NCBI RefSeq assembly: GCF_032118995.1
Contig: NC_092654.1
Coordinates: forward strand, 14,747,784-14,811,783
DNA from: Asterias amurensis
Lineage: Eukaryota; Echinodermata; Asteroidea; Forcipulatida; Asteriidae
Length of the DNA: 64,000 nt
Direction of reading: 5' to 3'
Positions 44,901 to 53,327 of this stretch are shown here, in pieces; position 1 is the first letter of the stretch; each line of letters opens with the position of its first letter. The translations under genes and the position numbers were made by a program. The notes under the pieces are model-generated. The model had not been told where the DNA came from, ran no database searches, and saw nothing but the letters and a program-made list of their open reading frames with translations.

Positions 44901-45371
44901 TACCCAACCCAAGACAAGAGTGCAAGACCTCATTCAGTGCAGTGGAACTGACTGACGACGTGACGTCCTACTCCTACACCAGGGCTAGGGCGACATTGTC
45001 AGGGGACGACTTTTGCAGGGGTGACTTTGTTGGGGGCGAGCTTGCTAGAGGGCGAGATGTCCAGCATCCCGTACGTACACGAGTCTCACGTACACTTAGT
45101 ACATGTACTGGGCATGCTGGGTGAGCAGTGGTGAGTGACCATACGGATGGCACAACAACAAACACGAAGAATAGGCAAACTGAAGGGTTAATTTTTGCCC
45201 AACGTTTTCTCTTAAATAATACAAAAAATTACATAACTGAAAGACAAGTATATTTACCACATGTGTCATCTTTAGGGACCTTTCTGTGCTGCAAAGACTG
45301 CATAATAATGAAAATACAATTAAAAGGCACCACATTGAAAGTTTAGAAAACGCCTCATTGCAAGCAGCCAT
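29756..45371 (-). CDS. ACP2: membrane-anchored histidine acid phosphatase (ACP2/ACP3 type), complete ten-exon gene
   Basis: Hydrolyses phosphomonoesters at acid pH in the lysosome/secretory lumen through a phosphohistidine intermediate. Minus-strand exons in order: 45258-45371, 43604-43699, 42287-42526, 40634-40726, 39498-39593, 38209-38335, 36408-36490, 35392-35498, 34190-34392, 29756-29943. They total 1347 nt, 448 residues (human ACP2 423). All junctions are GT-AG and in phase. Visible: signal peptide (hydrophobic 14-27), the catalytic RHGxRxP motif as RHGNRSP (41-47), [11 protein letters not shown] and [20 protein letters not shown] as in vertebrate enzymes, the catalytic HD pair (284-285, SAHDD), Asn-X-Ser/Thr sites, one membrane segment (388-410) and a 38-residue cytoplasmic tail ending [10 protein letters not shown]. 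The tail lacks the tyrosine sorting motif of human ACP2, so whether it is lysosomal or plasma-membrane is open; ACP3-like is possible. Confidence 0.95.
30024..30105. mobile_element. short family C hairpin, internally deleted
   Basis: GGGTCAATTTCACAAAGACT and its inverse end AACTCTTTGTGAAATCCACC with only a short middle. CAG lies on both sides (30021-30023 and 30106-30108), matching a 3-bp CWG target duplication. It is in the last phosphatase intron. Confidence 0.7.
30195..30340. repeat. dispersed repeat with AATCTGAGAAGC / CTTCCTGCGTGGA
   Basis: Shares ordered blocks (CCCCAAAA, AATCTGAGAAGC, TTTCTCAG, TTCCTGCGTGG) with 38510-38610, also in this gene's introns. The blocks include a small dyad around TCTGAGAAGC. 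An unclassified transposon relic is the likely explanation. Confidence 0.5.
31558..31730. mobile_element. hairpin element, family D
   Basis: AAGCCCGGTTTAAACTTCCT at the left, a GGCGTCACAAATTCGCAAC core, and AATTCGCAAGTATGAGCCAG at the right. It is the third and most decayed copy in the window and lies in the last phosphatase intron. Confidence 0.6.
32110..32240. repeat. dispersed repeat shared with 38050-38195
   Basis: Blocks GGGGAAGTCTGTGCTGGGCG, TTTTGCTCAGAGTGCTG, AGTTCTGGGCAGG and GGCTACAACACTG recur in order next to exon 6 of the same gene. Neither copy is coding. Confidence 0.55.
32531..32923. mobile_element. miniature inverted-repeat transposon, TTAA family B
   Basis: A well-preserved copy: TTAA at 32531-32534 and 32920-32923, ends AGTCAGTGGACACTATTGG and CCAATAGTGTCCACTGCCT. 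Phosphatase intron 9. Confidence 0.85.
32920..33022. mobile_element. internally deleted family B derivative abutting the previous copy
   Basis: It shares the TTAA at 32920 with its neighbour. AGGAAAGGTATAAGTTTGG and the opposite end AACGTTAAACCTTCCCTTTA enclose only about 60 bases. Confidence 0.55.
33196..33528. mobile_element. 333-bp imperfect hairpin element
   Basis: The two halves are inverse copies over most of their length: CTTGGGCTGTAATTACCTT against the inverse of AAGGTATTTACAGCCCAA, GGTAGACCTAGAT against ATCTAGGTCTACC, and AAAAATGTGTCAT against ATGACACATTTTT. It has no coding capacity. Phosphatase intron 9. Confidence 0.75.
33782..34173. mobile_element. TTAA-flanked hairpin element, family A
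   Basis: TTAA at both ends, terminal AGGAACACGTTGCCTTGGAT and its inverse. The centre is a long dyad of GGCCATTTATGGGAGTCAAA type. It lies immediately downstream of the donor of phosphatase exon 9. Confidence 0.85.
34190..34392 (-). CDS. ACP2: acid phosphatase exon 9 (residues 319-386 and part of 387)
   Basis: Acceptor TTTTTCAG, donor [18 protein letters not shown] continues to the [17 protein letters not shown] segment (human LPGCPHRCPLQDFLRLT) and a Lys/Gly-rich stem. A family A transposon ends 17 bases downstream of the donor. Confidence 0.93.
34555..34748. mobile_element. family E repeat
   Basis: GGGCCCAACTTCATGGATCT at the left and CTCTATAAAATTGAGCCC at the right; the interior has AGTAGCTAAGCACAAC and TCATTTCTGCTAAGCA as in the CDC37-intron copies. 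It lies between phosphatase exon 9 and the decayed exon copy. Confidence 0.65.
34779..34898 (-). pseudogene. decayed duplicate of the phosphatase transmembrane exon
   Basis: About 120 bases here are closely similar to 29818-29940 in exon 10. On the minus strand the copy still has a TTTCTTTCAG acceptor and reads [20 protein letters not shown], then [13 protein letters not shown]. It then hits TGA exactly where the true exon has CGA (Arg), a CpG-type change. The intronic GAAAAGATAAAGA upstream of the acceptor is also shared. The copy sits upstream of exon 9, and its phase (1) does not fit the end of exon 8 (phase 2), so it cannot splice in frame from exon 8. It is read as a dead segmental duplication. 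Confidence 0.8.
34991..35350. mobile_element. TTAA-flanked hairpin element, family A
   Basis: TTAA at 34991 and at 35347-35350, ends AGGAACACAATGTCTTGGAT and the inverse with small deletions. The central dyad is partly deleted on the left. It lies between phosphatase exon 8 and the decayed exon copy. Confidence 0.85.
35392..35498 (-). CDS. ACP2: acid phosphatase exon 8 (residues 284-318 and part of 319)
   Basis: Acceptor CCTTTACAG, donor GTAAGT. It starts exactly with the catalytic HD dipeptide ([15 protein letters not shown]) and ends [13 protein letters not shown], which matches ASCHIFELYQED of human ACP2. Confidence 0.95.
35551..35946. mobile_element. family B element split by a family C insertion
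   Basis: TTAA at 35551, then AGGCACTG; the element is interrupted at 35563 and resumes at 35713 with GACACCTTTGGTAATTGTC, ending at TTAA 35943-35946. Removing 35563-35709 plus one CTG restores a normal family B left end. Confidence 0.85.
35563..35709. mobile_element. family C hairpin nested in the family B element
   Basis: GGGTGGATTTCACAAAGAGT and its inverse with well-kept AGGACTAGTC dyads. CTG flanks it on both sides (35560-35562 and 35710-35712), a direct view of the 3-bp target duplication against a known target. Confidence 0.88.
36408..36490 (-). CDS. ACP2: acid phosphatase exon 7 (residues 256-283)
   Basis: Acceptor CCTTTCAAG, donor [21 protein letters not shown] with a glycosylation site runs into KMFMYSA, the strand that leads to the catalytic HD of the next exon. 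Confidence 0.94.
37143..37836. mobile_element. 694-bp element with long inverted repeats and 11-bp target duplication (MULE-like)
   Basis: The left end AGCCTTGCTCAAGGCA and right end TGCCTTGAGCAAGGCT are perfect inverses. Homology continues inward for about 150-180 bases (CGCCGCTGTA, ACCCACCCGTAT, CCGCATGC and GGCCGACAGCCTTGT, with inverses near 37640-37800). The flanks AGGTTTGCGGT (37132-37142) and AGGTTTGCAGT (37837-37847) form an 11-bp direct repeat with one mismatch. Long TIRs plus a 9-11-bp duplication are typical of Mutator-like elements. The middle 300 bases have no convincing ORF, so it is non-autonomous. Phosphatase intron 6. Confidence 0.75.
38050..38195. repeat. dispersed repeat shared with 32110-32240
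   Basis: Blocks GGGGGAAATCTGTGTTGGGC, TTTGCTCAGAG and AGTTCTGGGCAGG occur in the same order as in the copy in intron 9. It ends about 15 bases before the donor of phosphatase exon 6. Confidence 0.55.
38209..38335 (-). CDS. ACP2: acid phosphatase exon 6 (residues 214-255 and part of 256)
   Basis: Acceptor TCCTAG, donor [26 protein letters not shown] matches the LRLPPWASPQTMQRL region; the following helix ends EFLRLGAG. Confidence 0.93.
39020..39403. mobile_element. miniature transposon, TTAA family B, reverse orientation
   Basis: TTAA at both ends, with interior GAGGTAACGTAGCTTTC and the GACCTCAGAG/CTTGAGGTC dyad on the opposite strand to most copies. Phosphatase intron 5. Confidence 0.85.
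39498..39593 (-). CDS. ACP2: acid phosphatase exon 5 (residues 182-213)
   Basis: Acceptor TCATTTCAG, donor [26 protein letters not shown] leads to ADTTFFE, aligning with the FLDMVANETGL and YDTLFCE segments of human ACP2. Confidence 0.92.
40064..40432. mobile_element. miniature transposon, TTAA family B (GTACACG subtype)
   Basis: TTAA at 40064 and 40429-40432; ends AGGGAAGGTACACGTCTGG and CCAAACGTGTATCTTCCCT. Closely related to the copy at 9472, in the same orientation. Phosphatase intron 4. Confidence 0.85.
40634..40726 (-). CDS. ACP2: acid phosphatase exon 4 (residues 151-181)
   Basis: Acceptor CTATCCTAG, donor [25 protein letters not shown] corresponds to the LLKFPLGPCPRYEQL region of the human enzyme, including the disulfide cysteine. 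Confidence 0.93.
41085..41471. mobile_element. miniature transposon, TTAA family B
   Basis: A clean copy with TTAA at 41085-41088 and 41468-41471, ends AGGCAGTGGACACTATTGG and CCAATAGTGTCCACTGCCT. Phosphatase intron 3. Confidence 0.87.
42287..42526 (-). CDS. ACP2: acid phosphatase exon 3 (residues 71-150)
   Basis: Acceptor GTATACAG, donor GTAAGT, 80 codons. It contains [23 protein letters not shown] with a glycosylation site, [13 protein letters not shown] with the second active-site arginine, and [10 protein letters not shown]. Confidence 0.96.
43604..43699 (-). CDS. ACP2: acid phosphatase exon 2 (residues 39-70)
   Basis: Acceptor CCCCACAG, donor GTACCA. It carries the catalytic loop LFRHGNRSP and [19 protein letters not shown], the conserved run that precedes the KGM...HYELG helix. 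The usual aspartate of RHGDRSP is asparagine here. Confidence 0.95.
43755..43883. mobile_element. family C hairpin
   Basis: GGGTGGATTTCACAAAGAGT at the left and AACTCTTTGTGAAATCATTC at the right. CTG lies at 43752-43754 and 43884-43886. Phosphatase intron 1, about 55 bases upstream of the exon 2 acceptor. Confidence 0.75.
44461..44482 (-). promoter_or_regulatory. CTCF-like motif in phosphatase intron 1
   Basis: The minus strand reads GCCGCCACGAGAGGGCGGTA, fitting the CCASYAGRKGGCRS core at most positions. Other GAGGGCG-type cores occur at 45387-45393 and 45427-45432 near the phosphatase start. Binding is not shown. Confidence 0.3.
44987..45064. repeat. 16-bp tandem repeat, five copies
   Basis: Units beginning near 44987, 45001, 45017, 45033 and 45049 follow AGGGGCGACTTTGTTG-like sequence with about 25% divergence. 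It lies in phosphatase intron 1, near exon 1. Confidence 0.65.
45258..45371 (-). CDS. ACP2: acid phosphatase exon 1 (residues 1-38)
   Basis: ATG at 45371-45369, donor GTAAAT. It encodes the signal peptide ([15 protein letters not shown]) and the first beta strand (RSLKMTHV). A second in-frame ATG at residue 13, right before the hydrophobic core, could also start translation. Confidence 0.85.
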
Positions 45372-46507
45372 TTTTTGCAATAGCGCCCTCAGTTGTTGAC
45401 AACTTTATTAGATAGGCTTCGGACTACAGAGGGCGTAAAACGAAATTACTTCAAGAATCTAATGATTTTTTTTGTTTAACTTCTATATTAATAAAAATTA
45501 AAAATTCTAACAATATTAAAAAATACTAAACAAATATTTAAAGTCACAGCCTATTGAAACCAATCAAACATACTTTCGGGCAACAGAATCATCTCGAATT
45601 TCGAAAAAGTTTGTTTTCAAATTTAAGGCCTCGGGGCCTACTTGCTGCCAGTATTTCATGAAGCACTATGCTTCTTCGGTTCCCAAGCCAAATGGGGCCA
45701 ACTTTCAAACCATTAGCTGTCAATTCTTCTTAAAAGGTTGTGATAACACATTCTATCGCATGACCACCCCCCTACCACCTAAGAACTTTGAGGTTAACTC
45801 TGATAAAAACTAAATCACAAGAGGGCGGACTGCAACTTCAATCTCCGTGATGAGAGCACAAAATTAATAGCTTCAAATAGCAACCGACGCTATGAATACT
45901 AAATAGTTGAAAGGCCCTCGATCAACCCCTTCAAAACAAAACTCATTATCTCATTTCTTTTCAATTTTTTTTTATGAGGTTAATCTTGTAGTAAGCTTAT
46001 GAGCTGAGCTCATCAAACTCTATAACGTCTAAGAACGCGAGTTAGGCCAGACCGAGTCTTGGGATAAAACTCCACACATTTTTAGCGAAATAATTTATGG
46101 CAATTTTCAGAATGCCATTGACCCCAAAATAAAACAAAAACAGCGGTTCAATATTGGACCACTTGTCAGCACCATTAGTAAATCTTCGATTTACACCAAA
46201 AAATGTAGGTTTATGCCTACCAATTAGGCTCCGCGCATGACGAGTTTCTTTCCATGTACTACCGCATGATGTACCCTAACCTTATCAGCGCATAGTATGT
46301 TCCTCTAGTCTGGTAGATAATACATTAATGTTGTATCCCAACATTTCCAGAAGACAACTTCTGACAGTGATGAAACGGTTGTCTTGTTCTTCTAGATTTC
46401 AATCGGGGAGAAAGATAATTGAATAAAGAGCTGTATCATCATCCCTTTGTATTTTTTGATAAATTTCCATGGCGACGAGCCACGAATAATCACCGGCCAT
46501 TCTTCAG

Positions 46508-46639
46508 GGTTTGACGCCCTATGTCTCTGAAGACCAGCTCGCCACTCAAGTGGAACTCCACAGGAATGCCAGAGAAGGCGCAGAGAATTTCACCCTCGTG
46601 AAATATAATAGCTCAGGCAATAATATCTGGCACCAGTAA
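46508..46639 (+). CDS. weak candidate terminal exon of an unknown gene
   Basis: CCATTCTTCAG could be a splice acceptor. From 46508 a frame runs 43 codons (GLTPYVSEDQLATQVELHRN, ending IWHQ) to TAA at 46637-46639, with a protein-like mix of residues and GC-balanced codons. An in-frame TAA lies just upstream of the acceptor. No matching upstream exon, and no family, was recognised. It could be a retroposed fragment or chance. Confidence 0.25.
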   Translation, partial: GLTPYVSEDQLATQVELHRNAREGAENFTLVKYNSSGNNIWHQ

Positions 46640-46845
46640 CTCATAAATCTTCAGTTAATTGATTTACCTTATTGAAGAAATGAAATCTTATTGTCTTTAT
46701 TTTGAAATTACACGAGGAGTATAAGTTAAGTCTCTCGTACTGGATATGGCTTCCTTCACGGTTTAGGTGAAAAGATGCGCAGAACTGAGGCATACCTGTG
46801 TGGAAGGTATGCCCATAGATATAGAATTAAATATTCTACATCTAT

Positions 46846-47006
46846 GGGTATACGCCTCTCTTAATATTTATGCATGACGTCATAATTCTTACCCAAAATG
46901 AGGCTATTACGTCCCCCATCACTTGCAGTGGCTGCGCCCATCGCCTCGTTTTGAGTTAGCATTGTGAAGTGCCTCATGCATTAAATATTAAGAGAGGCGT
47001 ATGCCC
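46846..47006. mobile_element. 161-bp hairpin element with GGG(T/C)ATACGCCTCTCTTAA ends
   Basis: Terminal inverted repeats of about 32 bp (CGCCTCTCTTAATATTTA at left, its inverse at right) enclose a weaker dyad. The flanks TATTCTACATCTA (46832-46844) and TATTCCACATCTA (47007-47019) form a 13-bp direct repeat with one mismatch. The left flank also forms its own hairpin (CCCATAGATATAGAAT with ATTCTACATCTATGGG), which suggests two nested events. Confidence 0.7.
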
Positions 47007-48385
47007 TATTCCACATCTAATTAGCACTCCCATTTTGCCCTTTTTTTACAAAATTGGAAGCTATTGTTCCCTGTATCTGATAGGCTCCACTAGCAGAGCA
47101 TCAGAGGGGAACTTCATTTGCATGGTCATGCGCAGGCACATGCATTCCCCTGCTAAATAGGAAGTACCAACTTTATTACAAACCTGGTACAATAAGTTCT
47201 TCAAACAATGGCAATGGAGGGGTATTTCACGTGGGGCAATAAAGAAAGTACACAATTTATTACGAATAGTCGTTCAATAGTGTCTATACCCATGGAGGAA
47301 GGAACCGTTATGCATAAAGCAGAAAACACTGCTTACCAAACTTTCTTTGCACACATTTTTTATGGAGCCTCAGTTGCAACAATGCAGTTTTAGCTGGTAA
47401 CCAGTTTCTGTTTCTAAGCAAGATTTGTCTGTGCTTAAAACGTTTGCATGCTTACAGAGCTTTATAAAAATTGGAACTTGGTCTGAAGAATTCTACACAA
47501 CATCCTCATTTTCATAATGGACTTTAAAAAGAAAACCTTTCCAGTCTCGACCGTAGCAGGCATTCATTTACTCCTGGGTGACGAGAAGCAATTGTAGTTT
47601 AAGGCTTTCACATGAACTATTTGAACACGGTCACTATGAATTGAAATTGTCAATAACTTTTACATTGATTTTGAATTGACTCCTGTGTGTCAGTTTGACT
47701 CACAGAATCCGGGTCAGTTTGACTCTGGAATATAGTCATTGTGATCCGGAAATTGGTATGTTCCTCCAGGATCAGGATTCGGTTCAAGTTTGTCGCGGGA
47801 GATTTTGAATTACCTGCGAGATTCGGGCACATGAGTGTCAAACCATAATGTCACATCATCCATTTCATTTACATCAGTGCATTAGGATCAATACGATAAC
47901 TTGTTGGATAATACGAGAAGTATGCGAAACACTTGACCCATGACATGTGAAGATTTGAGTGGGTCCCACGCACTTCACGTTTAATTATCAAACCATACAA
48001 TCCGGAGAAACTTTACATTAACTTGGGGTGGATTAGGTACAATTAGCTTCTAAATCATGATGATTGATATCGCATACACAACAATTAAACCAAGGTATTT
48101 TTGTTTCTGCGTTAACACTTTTAATAAAAACTAATTCATTTTGATAGGTCTCGTCATCACATTCGCCAATGTGTTTTGTCAATTTAAGAAATGGTATTAT
48201 AGACGATTGGTAGTTTTCACCTTTTCAATTCATATGTCACTTTTTGTCAGTTCTCAAGGTTTGAACCGCTGTCCGTCCTCTCTGGTTGGAACATTTTTCA
48301 TCTTAAATTAGCTGTATTTTGAAGAAAACGAATTGTTTTAAAAAGGCAAAGTTATACCTTTGGTTTTTGGAACCGTTCGATTGCT

Positions 48386-48750
48386 TTAAAGGCAGTGGAC
48401 ATTATCGGTAATTACTCAAAATAATTATCAGCACAAAACCGCACTTGGTAACGAGTAATGGGGAGAGATTGATAGTATAAAACATTGTGAGAAACGGCTC
48501 CCTCTGAAGAGGAGTAGTTTTCCAGAAAGAAGTAATTTTCCACGAATTTGATTTCGAGACCTCAGATTTAAAATTTGAGGTCTCGAAATCAACCAGCTAA
48601 ATGCTCACAACTTCGTGTGACCATGGTGCGACAAGGGTGTTTTTTCTTTCATTATTATCTCGCAACTTCGACGACCAGTTGGGCTCAAATTATCACACAG
48701 GTTCGTTATTTTATGCACAATATGTTTAGATACACGGGAAGTGAGAAGAC
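48386..48750. mobile_element. miniature transposon, TTAA family B, right-truncated
   Basis: TTAA at 48386, AGGCAGTGGACATTATCGG left end, reverse-oriented interior with the GAGACCTCAG/TTGAGGTCTC dyad. The right terminus is lost after AGTGAGAAGACTG. Confidence 0.75.
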
Positions 48751-49235
48751 TGAAGTGTAGATATTAAGACAAAAAACTATCATCTGAAAGTTTAATTTCA
48801 AAAGATGGTATCGTATTATCGAGATATCTCCGAAAAACCGGAGCGTTTGTCAATGCAGGAATAATTAATCCCTTAAAGGAATACACAATCCGTGAACCGT
48901 TACGTGGTAACGCTTTTCAAATTCAAAATGTGGGGCATAAAACTGTTATCTTTTTACACAACTGTTATCTTTTTATCCAAAAGTTACTCATTCTTATTGT
49001 GGAACATTATTATTAATAAAGTCCACTGTCAAACCAGCTCTATATGAATTTTCACATAGTTTTTGTTTTCGGTTTAAGTGGGAGTTTCGGTATAAGTACG
49101 GACGTTTAAATTTGTTGTCTATTATAAACCTGTCTAATTTCACAGTAAATACATGTATGAAATGAGGGAAATACCGACTGGGGTAAGTATTCTGTGAATG
49201 TTATAATCAAATTTACAAATCTCAAAACAAGAACT

Positions 49236-49585
49236 TTAAAGGAACACGATGCCTTAGATCGGTCGAGTTGGTCTTTTAAAAGCGTTTGTAACCGTTTGTT
49301 ATAAAATGCATATGGTTAGAAAGATGTTGTAATGAGTAGAATACAATGATCCACACAAACATGTCTCGAAATTGCACGTCGACTAACACGGTCGGCCATT
49401 TATGGGAGTCAAACGTGTTAGTTCGCAAAGTAAAAGGAAAACCACGCAACTTCGAGGCAATTTTGTGTGGATCATTGTATTCTACTTTTAAAACATCTTT
49501 CCAATCATAATGCACTTTATAACAAACGGTTACAAACACTTTTTATAGACCGACTCGTCCGATCCAAAGCAACGCGTTTCTTTAA
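49236..49585. mobile_element. TTAA-flanked hairpin element, family A
   Basis: TTAA at both ends, left AGGAACACGATGCCTTAGAT, right GATCCAAAGCAACGCGTTTC. The central dyad GGCCATTTATGGGAGTCAAA is present on one side only, indicating an internal deletion. Confidence 0.82.
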
Positions 49586-52234
49586 TTTCATAGACGGAGA
49601 TGAACTTTCTGGACGACACTGTTCTCAGTCTGGATTTTTCACGATGAGAGATCTTCCAATCTCAGAGGCTGAACCAGCCATCACCGTTACGTCCCTACCG
49701 GATTCCATCCCATAATCTTCCCACCGTCTACCTGCCCAACATACCCTCACAGTCTCTTCCCACGGTCGTTGATTGACAACTCCAACCTGACAGGGAAACT
49801 TTGTCGACGAGTCTTGTTTTCAAATTGCTGCAATTCGCCCAAATCCTCTCCGAAGGACGGCCATCGGGCTCTTAATTTCCATTAGGGTCTGCCCGAGAGA
49901 TCGCTTCGAAACGTCCCACTCGATTTCCGTCAAAGATTCCCTCTCTACAAAACTCACCCTCGTGCAGAATGGTAGCAAACAGAGCAACTCATTTACAGGT
50001 CTGTCATCACGCATTAAAATGTTGAAGGTTATGATAAGAAAAAATGTTTTGAAAAGAACAGTTTTACGACAAATTTGAAGGGGCTTTGGGAAAGTATGCG
50101 CTGTAGGCCTATTTTGGTTACCATAAATACACAAATTATTTAACGAAAAATAAGTAGGAAGCAAAATTGTTTTACTGAACACTTTTTAAAGTGACAGCTT
50201 CCATAAAGAAGACTGAATGTACCAAACGTTAATGTTCGTTACTGAATCCCTATGGGGTGTGGACCCCAATAGATATGCCTGTTTTAGGACCCCCTTCAAC
50301 CAAACTTAAAAAACACTCAAGCACCTGCCCAATTAGTACCCAATAGAAAAATCTAAATCAAAATTAGAAAACAACATTTTAGGCATAAATTGTCACCCAA
50401 GCCAATCTGACAAATGAATTAAACTGGGGAAAGGGGGGGGGTGTACTTGAAATGATAAAATAGCATTCTGAGTTAATTTTGTCACTATAATCTGCAGAAC
50501 GAGAATTAAGGTTTATTTTGGCGTGGAATTAACGCGGAAAGCGACGCTATCCCCAAGGTCCCGTAGCTTCCTTCGCCAGATGCTAAACGGTTACTTTACA
50601 AGATGCTAAGGGATTGTCTGGTCATGGCCAAGGCTAAGGCGAAGGTAAAGACTGTAGTAGCTGAAAACCAGGACTTGAAGACGTAGCCCCGGATGAGGCA
50701 GCCATTGTTTGCTAATTACTCCCAGGAGCAGTGAATCACGTCCCACCGTCTAGAGGTTGCTGAGGGGACAGTGTTGAGCCGTGGTGGTGGTAACACCATT
50801 AAGGTGACACCCCCGTATGGGACTAGATGAGTGGGCGGTCCGTAATGTAATCATTTATGTATAAAAAAATTACAAAAATCCTGCACATCTGAGAGGGTTA
50901 AACAGTTTTTAATCTCCTGTTTATAGCAGCAATTTTATGTTTCTAAAAATAATAACCCTTCTAAGTGTCACAAATGACAAAAATGTATGGATACGTTTTG
51001 CTTGTCTTATGCAGAAACTGAGGGGGTGGGGGTAAGGGAGGTTTAAGGCTTAGCCAGAAAAAAATTGAAAAAGACAACTACTGACAACTAAAGTCAGGGT
51101 TCGACGCACTATACTATAAACAGATAACCTTTGTTTGCAAAAAGAGTGATCTTGTACGTTCCTGTGCGTTTCCTGGCAGGCAAGATTACTCTGGACATTC
51201 ACGGAGGAAGGAATTATATAACAAACGTTACAAATTGTGTCATTTTTTTTCTTCATAGTTTTAAGAGTTATAAAACAACATCTGAATCTGAACAAGTTTT
51301 AAATTGGGCCCCTTTCGTCATTGAATCCAAAGTTTAAAAACAACATCAAACTGTGCAATCGCCATAAAATAATTATCAGAATTAAACCTTTTTTTCCATA
51401 TGTGTGAAAATCGTGTTGCAGGAAGTCTGGGTTTCGGACAGTGGCTCTTTTGTAAACATGTGACGTCATTGGTTACATGATCTATAGCCAGTGGGCTTGA
51501 TTGTGAACTCAACTCTCTTTCCACAGAAGGAATTATAAATAAACCACCCAGTAAATAAAAACATTTCAAGAAAGGGCCACGGCGAGGTATCAACAAGAGT
51601 GCAAAGTCATCAGTCAAAACAAGACGAGAAGTTTCCGAATGTGTTTTAACACTTACAGTAGTCAAGTCAGTTAATTGCCTTAACATATATAGATTCGTAT
51701 ACCTGTTTGTACGTAGCTTTCAGTTCGAAAACACTCTAACAACAATCATACCCACTGTCGGCACATTCTTTGACTATACTTCCGAAAGTTAATCACTTGC
51801 TTAAAGGAAGTTATTTTTTTCCTTTTTTATAAATCACGAACCCGAACATGTTTTCGCTCAAGATAAACCACCGGACGATGTAGTATTTTTTTTCCACACA
51901 TTGCGTGATCGAAGTTTGTTTTGGAGTACTGCTAAGAGATGAAGCAATAATTCTCGATTAGAGTTGTTGTTGTGGCGGTCTTGCCTTTGAAAATTTGATT
52001 GCATGATTTCAACTTTTTTTCCGGTAGCCTGCATTTCACCTTCTAAATACATGACCATGTGCGTGGAACATGAAAACAATTTTTGTGGTCGTTGCCTGAA
52101 GAAAAACGAGAGTGTTCCTTCGGCAACAAAATGTCTCAATAATTGCCTTACATCGAATACTTGTGTATTTTTTTGGAGACATAATTATATCGCAATGTTT
52201 CTGGTAATGAGACCAATGGATCCTTATTTATTAA

Positions 52235-52600
52235 CGGCACATTTGGTAATTACTAAAAAATAATTGATAGTATAAAATCTTACTTGGTAACAAGCAATCA
52301 AGAGCTGTTGATAGTTTAAACCATTGTTAGAAATGGCTCCCTCTGAATAAGTAACGTGGTTTTTGAGAAAGAGGTAATTTCTCACTCAAATTTAAAAGAC
52401 GCAGGCCTGATGAATCTGTTTTTTACGCACCTGTCGAGATTAAACACTGTGCAACAATAATGGTGTTTTTATGTCATTGTTCTCGTGCAACTTCCATGAC
52501 ATATTGAGTCGAAATGTTTCACAGATTTCTTATTTTTTGCATATACTTTAGGATACACCATGGATGTAGCTAGTTCTTCCTCCTAGGATACACTAAGTGA
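52235..52600. mobile_element. diverged TTAA family B element
   Basis: GGCACATTTGGTAATTACTA at the left and family interior blocks (GAGCTGTTGATAG, GGCTCCCTCTGA, TTTGAGAAAGAGGTAATTTC), but both termini are decayed. Confidence 0.6.
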
Positions 52601-52610
52601 TAATACCAAT

Positions 52611-52757
52611 GAGTCGATTTCACAAAGAGTTAGGACTAGTCCTAACTTAGGACTAGTCCTAGGAGATATACAAATTGCATTGATAGTCCTAAGTTAGGAC
52701 GAGTAACTGGTTCTAACTCGAGATAAGACTAATCCTAACTCTTTGTGAAATCCACCC
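52611..52757. mobile_element. family C hairpin, edges mutated
   Basis: TCGATTTCACAAAGAGTTAG and the inverse CTAACTCTTTGTGAAATCCA; the interior AGGACTAGTCCT dyads are well kept. No CWG duplication is visible at this copy. Confidence 0.7.
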
Positions 52758-52941
52758 GTGCCTTTATAAGAGACTAAAACCCGTAGGCCTGCGTGTAGAG
52801 AACACGATGAAGAATGTCAGTCTCGAGATGTGCGGAAAAGACGAACAACATTGCAGTTGTAAACTCACCGTGAATTATTTACAAAAAAACATGATCACTT
52901 TGTACAAGCCTTTCCTGTATGACTCCTATACATGTACATCA

Positions 52942-53136
52942 GGGCCCAATTTCATGGCTCTGCTTACCGTAAGCACAGAATCGGCGCTTACGGAAGCAGG
53001 GAATTCTGTGCTTACGGCAAGCGTATTTCACGGGTTAGCGGCGAACTTTAGCTTCTGCGCGGCGCTTGCATGTAAGCGAGGAATCGTGATCGTAAGCGCA
53101 GAATTCGGCGGTAAGCAGAGCCATGAAATTGGGCCC
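52942..53136. mobile_element. 195-bp hairpin with GGGCCCAATTTCATGGCTCTGC ends
   Basis: Left GGGCCCAATTTCATGGCTCT and right AGAGCCATGAAATTGGGCCC are perfect inverses. The inner blocks CGTAAGCACAGAATCGGCGC and its counterparts fold back too. It is the full-length partner of the copy at 23514. Confidence 0.8.
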
Positions 53137-53327
53137 AGATCCTCACTTCGGGCAAGTGGGTTTAGAGAGTGGAACAATCTCCCACCTGAACCACCCCAAC
53201 TCATTAGAGATAGTCATTATACATGGTGTTACCGCAAACCTTTCTATATCGTATTTCCACCATGCAAAGTTTCAAATCCTACTTAATCTCCCACCTTGCA
53301 TTAGACAGTCTTCTTTGCTTAATGTAT

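Noticed and set aside
52807..53286. 159-codon plus-strand open frame
   Set aside because: Most of it overlaps the hairpin element at 52942-53136; the rest has no family resemblance.
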